Positions 18,118-27,900 are shown, counted from the first letter of the stretch. The stretch is 64,000 nt of DNA from Olsenella massiliensis (GCF_001457795.1 NZ_LN898211.1:823908-887907), one strand, 5' to 3'. Notes: generated from the sequence alone by a model not told the origin. Translations and numbers: made by a program.

Positions 18118-19634
18118 GCGGGCTTCTGCTTGAGACCAGGCACATCTGCAAGAGCTTTTCTGGCGTGCCCGTGCTGCAGGACGTTCACTTTGACGTCCGC
18201 CCCGGGGAGATCCACGCCCTCATGGGGGAGAACGGCGCCGGCAAGTCGACGCTCATCAAGATCATCACGGGAGTCTACGCCAAAGACCAAGGAGAGCTGA
18301 TCTGGGACGGCAAGCCCGTCCAGATCGACAGCTACCAGGCTTGTCATGCGTTGGGCATATCCTGCATATACCAGGAGCTTTCCATCATACCGCCGCTTAC
18401 GGTGGCGCAGAACGTCTATCTCAACCGCGAGCCTCGCAAAGGTCCGTTCATCGACTACGCGACCATGGAGAAGATGACCCAAAAGCTCATCGACCGGTAT
18501 GACTTTCCCCTGAAGCCGTCTGCACTCACCCAGGACTTGGGTATGGGCCAACGCCAGCTGGTGGAAATTCTCAAAGGCCTCTCGAGCGACTCGAAGCTCC
18601 TCATCATGGACGAGCCCACGTCATCGCTCTCGGGCAAGGAGGCGAGGAGCCTCTTTAAGATCATCAATGCGCTGAGGGACCAGGGCGTGTCGATCATCTA
18701 CATATCGCATCGCCTTGAGGAGGTGTATGCGCTGTCGGACCGCGTGACCATCCTGCGTGACGGCAAGAACGCCGCCGTTCTCGAGGGCGATCAGATCACG
18801 CCAAAGGTGGTCATCGAGAAGATGCTTGGCAAGGCCATGGAGGAGACGGACGAGTCAAGCAAGCTGCTCCGCCTGGGCGAGGGCGAGGTCCGCCTTGACG
18901 TGAGGGGCCTCACGGATGCGGCAGGAAGGTACCGTGACGTGTCCTTCCAGGTCCACAAGGGCGAGATTCTGGGCATTGGCGGACTGATCGGCGCCGGGCG
19001 TTCGGAGGTCGTCCGCGCCATCTATGGCATCGACAAGGCGGCCGAGGGCCAGATCGTGCTGGACGGACGACCTTTTGCGCCGAGCCCTTGCTCGAGCATA
19101 GCGGCGGGGATAGGATTTGTCCCCGAGGATAGGCGCAGCCAGGGATTCGTTCCGCTGCTCTCCACGGTGAGCAACGTCGCCCTCACCAACTACGACATCA
19201 TCCACAAGAACGGTCTCGCCATCTCGGCTGTCGACGAGCGCGAGCTGGGCAAGAGGGCCATAGACAAGATTGACATTCGCCCGTCCGACCCCGACAAGGA
19301 GGTCGGGCTCATGTCGGGCGGCAACCAACAGAAGGTCGTGCTTGGCAAATGGCTGGTGCGCGACCTCAAGTTGCTCATCGTGGACGAGCCCACGGCCGGC
19401 ATAGACATCGGGGCAAAAAAGGAGATCTATGACATTCTCGACGAGCTCGCCTCGCAGGGGGTGTCAGTCATCGTCGTCTCGTCTGACCTGCAGGAGCTCA
19501 TACGGGTCTCCCACCGGATCATCGTCATGCGCAAGGGGAGCGTCGTCCGCGAGTTCAAAGGTGAGGTCGTGACTCAGGCTAAGATCCTGGCCGCCTCGCA
19601 GGGCGTCGAGCAGAGCGAGGGGAACGCGCAATGA
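18114..19634 (+). CDS. Ribose-type ABC transporter ATPase (two ABC domains)
   Basis: A 506-residue RbsA-like protein with two ABC domains. The N-terminal domain has Walker A GENGAGKST, signature LGMGQRQLVEI and Walker B LLIMDEPT. The C-terminal domain has a degenerate Walker A GLIGAGRSEV, signature LMSGGNQQKV and Walker B LLIVDEPTAGIDIG, the standard asymmetry of this family. It overlaps both permease genes by ATGA junctions, one upstream and one downstream, so the three are translationally coupled. Confidence 0.95.
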   Translation: MSGLLLETRHICKSFSGVPVLQDVHFDVRPGEIHALMGENGAGKSTLIKIITGVYAKDQGELIWDGKPVQIDSYQACHALGISCIYQELSIIPPLTVAQNVYLNREPRKGPFIDYATMEKMTQKLIDRYDFPLKPSALTQDLGMGQRQLVEILKGLSSDSKLLIMDEPTSSLSGKEARSLFKIINALRDQGVSIIYISHRLEEVYALSDRVTILRDGKNAAVLEGDQITPKVVIEKMLGKAMEETDESSKLLRLGEGEVRLDVRGLTDAAGRYRDVSFQVHKGEILGIGGLIGAGRSEVVRAIYGIDKAAEGQIVLDGRPFAPSPCSSIAAGIGFVPEDRRSQGFVPLLSTVSNVALTNYDIIHKNGLAISAVDERELGKRAIDKIDIRPSDPDKEVGLMSGGNQQKVVLGKWLVRDLKLLIVDEPTAGIDIGAKKEIYDILDELASQGVSVIVVSSDLQELIRVSHRIIVMRKGSVVREFKGEVVTQAKILAASQGVEQSEGNAQ

Positions 19635-20647
19635 GAAATCTCAACCTGAGCAGACTGAGCAAACCGATCATCCTGGTGGCGTTCGTGGTGACGCTTGCGA
19701 TCCTGAGGCCCTCGTCCTTCCTCACCATCAGCAACTTCGCAAACGTGCTGTGGTCGGTGTCAGTCATTGGCATCATGGTCTGCGGCACCATCTTCGTCTT
19801 TTTGCTGGGCGGCATCGACCTCTCCATAGGCACCCTGGCGGGCCTTTCGGCCGTCACCGTAGTAGAGGTCATCAAGAACATGGGCGCCACCAACGAAAGC
19901 GTCATCATCGGCGTCCTGGCGGCCCTTGGGGTGGGCGCCGCGGCGGGCGTGGTACACGGTCTCATCATCACAAAGTTTGACATTCCCGCCTTTCTGGTCA
20001 CGTTTGCGTCGCAGATGGTGTTTTTGGGGCTGTCCATGGTCATCACCAACAACCAGATCGTGAGCGCCCGCGAGCCGGTGTTGTTCACGGCCATTGGCTC
20101 GATGAAGGTGCTCGGATTTCCGCTGCCCATATACCTCATGCTTCTCATCGCCGTCGGCAGCTGGTTCGTGCTGTCGAAGACGACGTTTGGCCGTGGCATC
20201 TATGCCATCGGCGGTAATCCCGTCGCATCGGAGATCTCGGGCATCCAGGTCAAACGCTCCACGGTGCTCTGCTACGTGTTTTCGGGCGTGACCGCCGCGA
20301 TCGGCGGCATCGTCCTGGCCGCCATGACCCAGCAGGGCATGGCGTCCACCGGAACGGGATACGAGACGCAGGTCATCACCGCCGGCGTCATCGGCGGCGT
20401 CAGCCTCCTCGGAGGAGTGGGAACGGTTTCGGGCTGCATCTACGGCGCGGTGCTCATGGGCCTCATAAACAACGCCCTGAACCTCCTCAGCGTGCCGTCG
20501 ACCCAGAGCGGGCTGGTCCAGGGCCTCGTCATCATCGTGGCCGTCGCCTTTGACGCGCTGCAGCATCAGGATCAGTCGCGACGCAAGGCGCGCAGAATCC
20601 TCGGGCGGCTGGGGGGCGACAAGGCCAACGAAAGCCCCGCCGCCTAG
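19631..20647 (+). CDS. Ribose-type ABC transporter permease 2
   Basis: A 338-residue RbsC-family permease, the partner of the one upstream of the ATPase. It has about eight hydrophobic helices, FVFLLGGIDLSIGTLAG near residue 60 and the late VITAGVIGGVSLLGGVGTVSG. Its ATG overlaps the ATPase stop. Having two different permeases around one ATPase suggests a heterodimeric channel. The C-terminal tail is basic and cytoplasmic. Confidence 0.9.
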   Translation: MRNLNLSRLSKPIILVAFVVTLAILRPSSFLTISNFANVLWSVSVIGIMVCGTIFVFLLGGIDLSIGTLAGLSAVTVVEVIKNMGATNESVIIGVLAALGVGAAAGVVHGLIITKFDIPAFLVTFASQMVFLGLSMVITNNQIVSAREPVLFTAIGSMKVLGFPLPIYLMLLIAVGSWFVLSKTTFGRGIYAIGGNPVASEISGIQVKRSTVLCYVFSGVTAAIGGIVLAAMTQQGMASTGTGYETQVITAGVIGGVSLLGGVGTVSGCIYGAVLMGLINNALNLLSVPSTQSGLVQGLVIIVAVAFDALQHQDQSRRKARRILGRLGGDKANESPAA

Positions 20648-20688
20648 CGCACATCGCTCGTCACGACACCTACAGATTGGAGACACCC

Positions 20689-21600
20689 GTGAAGAAGATC
20701 GACGCACACCTTCACCTGGCAAAGGTCATTGCGGGCTATTGCACCCGGGGCGAGAGCCGCGCCGCCGGCAACGGCAAGGTTGCCTGGGCCAACGGGGATA
20801 CCTATCAGCTCATCCCCGAGGGGATGGGTGACGACTGCTTCCTCGCCGAGACGGCGCTCAAGCTCATGGACGAGAATGAGGTCGAGAAGGCGGTCCTCAT
20901 GGAGGGCTCGCTTTACGGCTTCCAGAATGCCTACTACCTGGACGTCATGCGCACATATCCCGACCGCTTCTGCCCCACGGTCTCGGTTGATCCCTTCATG
21001 ACGGGTCATATGGCCGTGCTTGACAGGTTCCTTGGGCGGGAAGGATTCCGCTCGGCAAAGTTTGAGGTCAGCAGCGGGGGCGGCCTCATGGGCGCCAACG
21101 ACCCCTTCGTGCTCTCGGGGCCCAGGATGATGGAGATCTTCAAGCTCGTGGAAAGCTATCACGGCACGGTCACCATCGACATGGGCGACTTTGACATGGA
21201 CAGCCACCAGCCTGCCGCCATGGCACGCGTCGCCTCTCGCTGCCCGAACCTTAAGATCGTGCTGTGCCACTTGTTGGCACCCAAGCATGCCTTCCACAAG
21301 GAGTGGATCGCCGCTCTCGAAATGCTCAGACAGGATAACGTATGGTTTGACGTCTCCTCGGTACCCAAGATTCTCGCGCCCGACGCGTACCCCTATCCTG
21401 ATGCCGTCTCGCACCTGCTTGAGGCCAAGAAAATCGTCGGAGGCAAGCGTCTGATGTGGGGAACCGACGCCCCGTTCGCGCTCACGCATGACAGCTATGA
21501 GCATCTTGCCGACTACCTCATGGGCGCCGGCGCCTTCAGTGAGGACGAGCTCGCCGACCTGTACTACAACAACGCGAACGAAGTGTACTTTTCGTCGTAG
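20689..21600 (+). CDS. Amidohydrolase_2-family metal hydrolase
   Basis: A 303-residue TIM-barrel amidohydrolase (COG2159-like). The metal-site motif HxH is IDAHLHLA at the N-terminus; further candidates are the His in KIVLCHLLAPKH and the Asp in LMWGTDAPFALTHDSYEH. The GTG at 20689 is chosen because TTGGAGA lies just upstream. Members act as lactonases, hydrolases or decarboxylases on cyclic or acidic sugar derivatives. Here it lies between the transporter and a 2-hydroxyacid dehydrogenase, so it probably processes the imported compound; the reaction is unknown. Confidence 0.8.
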   Translation: MKKIDAHLHLAKVIAGYCTRGESRAAGNGKVAWANGDTYQLIPEGMGDDCFLAETALKLMDENEVEKAVLMEGSLYGFQNAYYLDVMRTYPDRFCPTVSVDPFMTGHMAVLDRFLGREGFRSAKFEVSSGGGLMGANDPFVLSGPRMMEIFKLVESYHGTVTIDMGDFDMDSHQPAAMARVASRCPNLKIVLCHLLAPKHAFHKEWIAALEMLRQDNVWFDVSSVPKILAPDAYPYPDAVSHLLEAKKIVGGKRLMWGTDAPFALTHDSYEHLADYLMGAGAFSEDELADLYYNNANEVYFSS

Positions 21601-21615
21601 GGAGGCATGCCCATC

Positions 21616-22626
21616 ATGAAGAGAGTCGTCTCGCTCTATGCGGACAGGTCCCCTCTTTACGAGGAGCTCAACGAGAGGGCCAAAGACTACGCCAGGGACC
21701 TTGGCCTGGAGTATGTATGGATTTCGCACGAGGGGTACTCGCCCGAGGCGGCCGTTGAGGCGCTGCGGGAGGCCGATGCCGGCATCATCGACGTCGACCC
21801 CTTCAACGGGGAGATGTTCTCGCGCATATCCGACCGCTGCCGGCTTCTGGTCCGCTACGGCGTGGGCTTTGACGCCGTCGATCTTGAGGGCGCCACGAGG
21901 GCGGGCGTCGCCGTGGCCCGCACCTCCGGGGCAAACGCGCAGAGCGTCGCAGAGATGGCGCTCGCCATGATTCTTGCCGCCAAGCGACTGCTTGTCCGTG
22001 CCAGGAAGGTCGTCGAGTCGGGCGTGTGGTCCCACAACATTGGCAGCGAGCTCAGGGGCGGGCGTCTGGGCATCCTGGGGTTCGGCGCCATCGGCAGGAG
22101 CCTGGCCGAGATCACGAGGGGCTTCGAGCTTGACCTGTATGTCTACGACCCCTTCCTGCCCGCGGGGGTCGCCGAGCGCTATGGCGCCCACCAGGAGGAC
22201 CTTGACACGATCTTTCGGGAGTGCGACGCGATCAGCGTCCATGTGCCGTACACCAAGCAGACGCACCATCTTGTCAATGCCGAGCGCCTGGCCCTCATGA
22301 AGAGGGATGCCGTCATCGTCTGCAACTCCCGAGGAAACGTCGTGGACGAGGAGGCCCTCGCGGACGCCCTGCGAAAGGGAAGGATCCTAGGCGCGGGTCT
22401 TGATGTGTTCGCCACGGAGCCGCTCCCGACGGACTCGCCCCTGTTGAGCCTTGACAACGTGCTGCTCGCCCCGCACGATTCGTCCCAGACGACCGAGGCG
22501 CTGTGGAACATCTACAAGTGCGCGCTGGACGTCACGTCCGACTTCTTTGCGGGCAGGGAGCTGGGAAAAGAATTCCTGCTTAATCCCGAGTACGCCGCCA
22601 GGGCGCGCCGCCAGGGCAAAGCCTAG
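21616..22626 (+). CDS. D-2-hydroxyacid dehydrogenase (phosphoglycerate dehydrogenase-like)
   Basis: A 336-residue NAD(P)-dependent dehydrogenase of the D-isomer family. It has the Rossmann motif GRLGILGFGAIGRSL, catalytic Arg in VIVCNSRGNVVDEEAL, Glu in LDVFATEPL and His in LLAPHDSSQTTEAL. The ATG at 21616 has GGAGG ten bases upstream; the ATG at 21607 leaves only one base. It is the last gene of the ABC operon. It has no ACT domain, so a catabolic role on a hydroxyacid or 2-ketoacid is more likely than serine synthesis. Confidence 0.87.
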   Translation: MKRVVSLYADRSPLYEELNERAKDYARDLGLEYVWISHEGYSPEAAVEALREADAGIIDVDPFNGEMFSRISDRCRLLVRYGVGFDAVDLEGATRAGVAVARTSGANAQSVAEMALAMILAAKRLLVRARKVVESGVWSHNIGSELRGGRLGILGFGAIGRSLAEITRGFELDLYVYDPFLPAGVAERYGAHQEDLDTIFRECDAISVHVPYTKQTHHLVNAERLALMKRDAVIVCNSRGNVVDEEALADALRKGRILGAGLDVFATEPLPTDSPLLSLDNVLLAPHDSSQTTEALWNIYKCALDVTSDFFAGRELGKEFLLNPEYAARARRQGKA

Positions 22627-22642
22627 CCCGCATGCACGTGCC

Positions 22643-22660
22643 GGCCCGTCTTGACGGGCC
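22643..22660 (+). terminator. Hairpin after the ABC/dehydrogenase operon
   Basis: GGCCCGTC-TT-GACGGGCC forms an 8-bp perfect stem 17 bp after the operon's last stop. It is followed by a pyrimidine-rich but not T-rich stretch, so it is a probable rather than certain terminator. The remaining spacer to 22904 contains a small dyad TGTCA-6-TGACA at 22871-22886 and nothing else recognisable. Confidence 0.55.
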
Positions 22661-22904
22661 CGCCTCCCTCCAATGACGTCACCGGTCGGATGCCTCCTGA
22701 CGCTTGGGGCCCCGACCTTGACGCGCGGGCCTCTCAACCACGTTATGAGGTTCGATTCCACGCTCGGCCCTCATGGGGTACCATCTATGGCAGCCCTAAC
22801 GTTGCGTCTGACATGGCAGCCTTGATGGGCCCTTGCCCCTCTCCTGGGGAATTATGATCGGGCATCAATCTGTCAGGCGTGTGACATCACCCCAGGAGGG
22901 AAGC

Positions 22905-25583
22905 ATGAGAGAGTATCTGGCATCCGTCGCGGACGTGCTCAGGGAGTGCGGGAGCGACGAGACGAACGGCCTTGGCGACGGCGTCGCAGAGGAGCGCCTC
23001 GCCCAGGACGGCCCCAACAAGCTCAAGGAGGCGGAGAAGGTCCCCCTGTGGATCCGCTTCTTCCAGCAGATGGCCGACCCCATGGTCATCATGCTCATCA
23101 TCGCGGCCGTCATCTCGGCTGTCACGGGGGTCATCCAGGGCGAGGCTGACTTTGCCGACGTCGTCATCATCATGTTCGTGGTCATCCTCAACTCCGTGCT
23201 TGGCGTGGTGCAGGAGGCAAAGTCGGAGGAGGCGCTCGAGGCCCTGCAAGAGATGGCCTCGGCCACGTCAAAGGTCGTGCGCGGGGGCAGGCAGGCCCAG
23301 GTTCCCTCGCATGACCTCGTCGTGGGCGACCTCGTCATCCTCGAGGCGGGCGACTCCGTGCCTGCGGACTGTCGCATTCTCGAGAGCGCGTCCATGAAGG
23401 TGGAGGAGGCGGCCCTCACGGGCGAGTCCGTGCCCGTGACCAAGCACGCCAGCACGATAGAGCTCGCGCCGGGCGCCGACGACGTTCCCCTGGGTGACCG
23501 CAAGAACATGTGCTACATGGGCTCGACCGTGGTCTTCGGCCGTGGTCGCGCCGTGGTGGTGGCAACGGGCATGAACACCGAGATGGGCAAGATCGCCGAC
23601 GCCATCTCGACGGCCCAGGACGAGAAGACCCCGCTTCAGGTGAAGCTCGACGAGCTCTCGCGCATCCTCACCATCCTGGTGGTGGCCATCTGCGCCGTCG
23701 TCTTCCTCACGGGCTTCCTGAGGTACGGCTCCGCCTTCCTCGCGAGTCCCGACCTCGTGATCGACACGTTCATGGTCGCCGTCGCCCTGGCCGTCGCGGC
23801 CATACCGGAGGGGCTCGTCGCGGTCGTGACCATCGTCCTGTCCATGGGCGTCACCAAGATGAGCGAGCGCCACGCCATCATCCGCAAGCTCTCCGCCGTC
23901 GAGACGCTGGGCTGCACGCAGGTCATCTGCTCGGACAAGACGGGTACCCTCACGCAGAACAAGATGACGGTCGTGGACCATGTGACGGGCAACCTCACGG
24001 CCCACGTCCGCACGATGGCCCTCGCCTCCGACGCCAAGTGGGACGCCGCCGCGGGCGTCGCGGTCGGCGAGCCCACCGAGGCGGCCCTCGTGGCGGACGC
24101 CGCACGGCTCGGCTTCACGACCGACCATCTGACCAAGACGCGCCCGCGCGTGGGCGAGGCGCCCTTTGACTCCAGCCGCAAGATGATGTCCGTCGTGGTG
24201 CGCGGACGCGACGGATACACGCAGCACACCAAGGGCGGCCCCGACGTGGTCCTCGCCCGCTGCACCCGCTGCCTCACCGAGAGCGACGGCATCGTTCCCA
24301 TGACCGACGAGCTGCGTGCCAGGATCATGGTGCAGAACAAGGCCATGAGCGACCGTGCGCTGCGCGTGCTGGCCTCCGCCCGTCGCGACTGGGGCGCCGA
24401 GCCACCTGCGAGCTTTGAGGCCGACCACCTTGAGAGGGACCTCACCTTCGTGGGCCTCTCGGGCATGATCGACCCGGTCCGCCCCGAGGTGAAGGCCGCC
24501 ATCGAGGAGGCGCGCTCCGCCGGCATCCGCGTGGTCATGATCACCGGCGACCACGTGGACACCGCCGTCGCCATCGCCCGGGAGCTGGGCATCATCGACA
24601 GCCGCGCCGAGGCGATCATGGGCAGCGACCTTGACCGGCTCACCGACGCCCAGCTGGACGCCAAGGTCGTTGACTATGGGGTGTACGCACGCGTCCAGCC
24701 CGAGCACAAGACCCGCATCGTCGACGCCTGGAAGCGCAGGGGCAAGGTCGTGGGTATGACGGGCGACGGCGTCAACGACGCCCCCTCCATCAAGCGCGCC
24801 GACATAGGCATCGGCATGGGCATCACCGGCACCGACGTCACGAAGAGCGTCGCCGACATGGTGCTCACGGACGACAACTTCGCCACCATCGTGGGCGCCG
24901 TCGAGGAGGGCAGGCGCATCTACGACGACATTCGCAAGTGCATCCAGTTCCTCCTGTCGTCCAACCTGGCGGAGGTCGTCTCCGTCTTCGTCGCCTCGCT
25001 CGTGGGCGTCACGGTGCTGCTGCCCACCCACCTGCTCTGGATCAACCTGATCACCGACTCGCTGCCCGCGCTCGCGATGGCCACCGAGGGCGCCGAGCAG
25101 GACATCATGAAGCGCAAGCCGCGTGACGCCAAGGACGGCATCTTCGCGGGCGGCATGGGGCTTGACACCATCGTCCAGGGCGTCATCATCGCTATCCTCA
25201 CGCTCGTCGCCTACCTCATCGGCGTCAGCTCCATGGGCGTCACCCTCGCCGAGGCGGCCGCCGACGACCAGGCGGGCGTCATGGGCATGACCATGGCGTT
25301 CCTGACGCTCTCCATGGTCGAGATGTTCCACTCCCTCAACATGAGGAGCCTGCGCGGCTCGCTCTTCACGCTCAAGGGGCAGAATAAGTGGCTATGGGCG
25401 TCGCTGGGCGTGGCGCTGCTGCTCACCTTCGTCGTGATCGAGACGCCCCTCTCCGTCGCCTTTAACTTCGCCGAGCTTGACCTTGAGCACTACCTCATCT
25501 CCATGGGGCTCGCCGTCCTGATCATCCCCATCGTGGAGGTCCAGAAGGCCATCATGCGTGCCGTCGACGGAAGCCGCGGCTAA
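22905..25583 (+). CDS. P-type Ca2+-transporting ATPase
   Basis: An 892-residue P2-type ATPase. It has the N-terminal cation-ATPase domain, an actuator loop with LTGESVPV, the TM4 motif AAIPEGLVAVVT and the phosphorylation site CSDKTGTLTQN. The hinge is GMTGDGVNDAPSIKRADIG, and a C-terminal set of six helices follows. The TM6 segment WINLITDSLPALAMATE carries the Asn and Asp used by SERCA-like calcium pumps, so calcium export is the likely role. The ATG follows AGGAGGG. It is probably monocistronic or cotranscribed with rsgA. Confidence 0.93.
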   Translation: MREYLASVADVLRECGSDETNGLGDGVAEERLAQDGPNKLKEAEKVPLWIRFFQQMADPMVIMLIIAAVISAVTGVIQGEADFADVVIIMFVVILNSVLGVVQEAKSEEALEALQEMASATSKVVRGGRQAQVPSHDLVVGDLVILEAGDSVPADCRILESASMKVEEAALTGESVPVTKHASTIELAPGADDVPLGDRKNMCYMGSTVVFGRGRAVVVATGMNTEMGKIADAISTAQDEKTPLQVKLDELSRILTILVVAICAVVFLTGFLRYGSAFLASPDLVIDTFMVAVALAVAAIPEGLVAVVTIVLSMGVTKMSERHAIIRKLSAVETLGCTQVICSDKTGTLTQNKMTVVDHVTGNLTAHVRTMALASDAKWDAAAGVAVGEPTEAALVADAARLGFTTDHLTKTRPRVGEAPFDSSRKMMSVVVRGRDGYTQHTKGGPDVVLARCTRCLTESDGIVPMTDELRARIMVQNKAMSDRALRVLASARRDWGAEPPASFEADHLERDLTFVGLSGMIDPVRPEVKAAIEEARSAGIRVVMITGDHVDTAVAIARELGIIDSRAEAIMGSDLDRLTDAQLDAKVVDYGVYARVQPEHKTRIVDAWKRRGKVVGMTGDGVNDAPSIKRADIGIGMGITGTDVTKSVADMVLTDDNFATIVGAVEEGRRIYDDIRKCIQFLLSSNLAEVVSVFVASLVGVTVLLPTHLLWINLITDSLPALAMATEGAEQDIMKRKPRDAKDGIFAGGMGLDTIVQGVIIAILTLVAYLIGVSSMGVTLAEAAADDQAGVMGMTMAFLTLSMVEMFHSLNMRSLRGSLFTLKGQNKWLWASLGVALLLTFVVIETPLSVAFNFAELDLEHYLISMGLAVLIIPIVEVQKAIMRAVDGSRG

Positions 25584-25584
25584 G

Positions 25585-25626
25585 GAAGTCGCGGCCAGAA
25601 AAGTCGCGGCAAAAAAAGTCGCGGCA
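25585..25626 (+). repeat. Short imperfect tandem repeat after the ATPase gene
   Basis: Three copies of AAGTCGCGGC separated by short A-rich linkers follow the ATPase stop, and the last codons before it (AGCCGCGGCTAAG) resemble them. This looks like slippage or duplication around the 3' end. It has no obvious hairpin or terminator role. Confidence 0.6.
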
Positions 25627-25649
25627 TAAGGGCAGGGAGGCAGCCACCT

Positions 25650-26828
25650 TTGGGCAAGGGAGCCAGGAAGAGGCGGGCACGGAGGGATGACGCTGGCGGG
25701 GCCACGGAGGCCCTGCCGACGCTTCAGTCCCTGAGGGACCTTCCGACCTGGGACGAGCTCAGGGCGCACCGTCGTCAGCTTGACGACTTCGCCGCCAAGC
25801 GCCTGCTGCTTGAGGGCGAGGGCGTCCCCGCCGACGAGGTCCTGCTCGGCTGCGTCGTGAGGCTCGACCGGTACTTTCCTCTCGTCATGACCGAGCGCGG
25901 CGGCCACCGGGCGGAGTTCTCGTTTCGCTTCGGCGTGGTGAGGGAGCCCTCCGCCGCCGTGGGCGACTGGGTGGTCCTGCGCAGGCCCGCCGGCCACGAC
26001 ATGGCCGTGATCGAGTACGTGCTGGGGCGCACCAACGACTTCTGCCGCTGGCGAGGCGGCTCGCGCGGCACGCGCCAGACGCTCGCCGCCAACGTGGACC
26101 TCGTCCTGGTGGTGCAGGCGCTCGGGCAGGGACCCCTCTCACTCGACCGGGTAGCCCGCTCGGCGCTCATCGCCGCCGACTGCGACTGCGGCTGCGTCGT
26201 GGTGCTCACCAAGGCCGACCGCCTGGACGCCCCTGAGCTCATGCGCCAGGTCGTCGACCTCAGGGCGCTGCTGGGCCCCGGGGCGCCCATCGTGGTGACC
26301 TCGACCATGGGGGAGGATGCCGCCGGCTCCGCCTGGGCACACGCGACGTGCGACCCCGCGCTTTCCTGGGGCTTCGGGAGCGTCCGCGCGCTTGTGCCGG
26401 CCGGGTGCGTGGCCATCGTCCTGGGCGAGTCAGGCGCCGGAAAGTCAACGCTGCTCAACGCCCTGTTGGGCCACGAGGCGCTCGAGACGGGCGCCGTGCG
26501 CGCCTCGGACGACGCCGGTCGGCACACGACGGTCGCCCGGCGCATGGTGAGCCTGCCTGGCGCCGGCATCGTGATTGACGCGCCCGGCCTCAGGAGCCTG
26601 CCGCTCGTGGGTCACGAGCGTGGCCTGAGGCTCCTGTTTCCCGAGCTTGACGCTCTCGCGGGCCACTGCCGCTTCAGGGACTGCACCCACACGCACGAGC
26701 CCGGCTGCGCCGTGAGGGGAGCTCTCGGGGACGGCCGTTGCGCGCCGGCGCGCCTTGACGCCTATGTTTCCCTTTCCGCCGAGATGAGACGGTCCTCCAC
26801 GACGCTTGACCCTGACGTCCCGGTGTGA
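25650..26828 (+). CDS. rsgA: Ribosome small subunit maturation GTPase RsgA
   Basis: A 392-residue circularly permuted GTPase that checks late 30S assembly. An OB domain (about 65-150) is followed by G4 (VLTKADRL), then G1 GESGAGKST and G3 DAPG, the permuted order specific to RsgA. The C-terminal zinc site is CRFRDCTHTHEPGCAV. It starts with TTG at 25650 after GGGAGG. The N-terminus is highly basic (KGARKRRARR). It lies 66 bp after the calcium ATPase gene. Confidence 0.94.
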   Translation: MGKGARKRRARRDDAGGATEALPTLQSLRDLPTWDELRAHRRQLDDFAAKRLLLEGEGVPADEVLLGCVVRLDRYFPLVMTERGGHRAEFSFRFGVVREPSAAVGDWVVLRRPAGHDMAVIEYVLGRTNDFCRWRGGSRGTRQTLAANVDLVLVVQALGQGPLSLDRVARSALIAADCDCGCVVVLTKADRLDAPELMRQVVDLRALLGPGAPIVVTSTMGEDAAGSAWAHATCDPALSWGFGSVRALVPAGCVAIVLGESGAGKSTLLNALLGHEALETGAVRASDDAGRHTTVARRMVSLPGAGIVIDAPGLRSLPLVGHERGLRLLFPELDALAGHCRFRDCTHTHEPGCAVRGALGDGRCAPARLDAYVSLSAEMRRSSTTLDPDVPV

Positions 26829-27060
26829 CGCTCGGCGCCTCGTGGGCGCCTTGGTTCCCGTGAACGTTCTTGGCACCGCCTGTGCCCGCATTTCTCCAGC
26901 TCATACGCGGCATGCCGCTAGCTGGCCGCCACACTGGCGCCATGGCGCGGCCGTCGTCTGACGCTCAACGGGTCTATGCCCTCGGACAATGGTGACATGC
27001 GAGGGCGCCTTTCGTGAGGGCGTCCGCCCGAGCGTCCCTCGCGGCTCTTGGGGGTGGGCG

Positions 27061-27870
27061 ATGTCTCTGAGGTTCCGACTGATCTTTGCCTCGGCCTGCG
27101 CGCTGCTCGCCCTGCTGCTGGGCCTGTCCTTCGCCGACCGGGTGAGGGCCGACGCCGAGCAGCAGCGCAATGACGCCATAGCCCGTTACGGAGGCGAGGT
27201 GGTGAGCGTGGTGGTGACGTCCGGCCATCTTGAGGCGGGCGACGTCATAGAGCCGCAGGACGTCCAGCTGCGCGACTGGATTGCGGAGCTCGTGCCCGAG
27301 GGCGCCGTCACGAGCCTTGACGACGTGGTGGGTCGGCAGCTGTGTCATGCGACGGCCAAGAACGAGGTGCTGACGTCCGAGTGCTTCGACGAGGGAGACG
27401 GGATGGCAGAGGTGCCTGCCGGCTTCGTGGGCGTCACGCTGCCCGTCACGGACAAGCTGGGCATCTTCCGGAGCGTCACGCCAGGCACCAAGCTCATCGC
27501 CTATGAGGTCAACAAGGACTCCTCCCGCCAGATAGGTGACGACATCGTGGTGATCTCGTCTCCTGCGGCGGCAGGCGCGGCGTCAGGCGCGCAGGTGGCC
27601 GTCGCCATCAGGGCGGCCGACGTGGACAAGGTGCTTTCCGCCAACGCCGCGGGCAAGCTCAGCTTCGTGGCCCCCGCCTCTGACGTGAGGTCCCAGGACG
27701 TCGGGTCGGCTACCGGCGACGGCGACCAGTCCGGATCCGCGTCCGGCCAGGGCGGCGAGACGGGCGCACGCGACGGGGCGCCCGAAGAGGTCAAGGACGG
27801 CGAGAGGCCGGCCACGGCGGTCGGAGCGGATGGCGCTGGCGATTCGGGGGCAAGGACGTCAGCGGCGTAG
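27061..27870 (+). CDS. Tad/Flp pilus assembly protein CpaB/RcpC-like
   Basis: A 269-residue protein with an N-terminal transmembrane segment (about 5-25) and a SAF domain around 45-130 (SGHLEAGDVIEPQDVQLRDW), as in CpaB/RcpC. The last 80 residues are a low-complexity Gly/Ser/Asp tail. It opens the Tad cluster. ATG at 27061 follows GGGGGTGGG. In Gram-positive Tad systems this protein acts in pilus assembly at the membrane; no secretin gene is present, as expected for a monoderm cell. Confidence 0.8.
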   Translation: MSLRFRLIFASACALLALLLGLSFADRVRADAEQQRNDAIARYGGEVVSVVVTSGHLEAGDVIEPQDVQLRDWIAELVPEGAVTSLDDVVGRQLCHATAKNEVLTSECFDEGDGMAEVPAGFVGVTLPVTDKLGIFRSVTPGTKLIAYEVNKDSSRQIGDDIVVISSPAAAGAASGAQVAVAIRAADVDKVLSANAAGKLSFVAPASDVRSQDVGSATGDGDQSGSASGQGGETGARDGAPEEVKDGERPATAVGADGAGDSGARTSAA

Positions 27871-27900
27871 TGCTGGGGGCCGCAGGGGCCTAGGAGGGCG

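Noticed and set aside
22741..22770. tRNA-like T-arm (GGTTCGATTCC)
   Set aside because: No matching acceptor, D or anticodon arm can be built around it.
23268..25331. A long minus-strand frame opposite the calcium ATPase
   Set aside because: It is a GC-driven shadow of a well-supported gene, rich in Asp/His/Val repeats and without a ribosome site.
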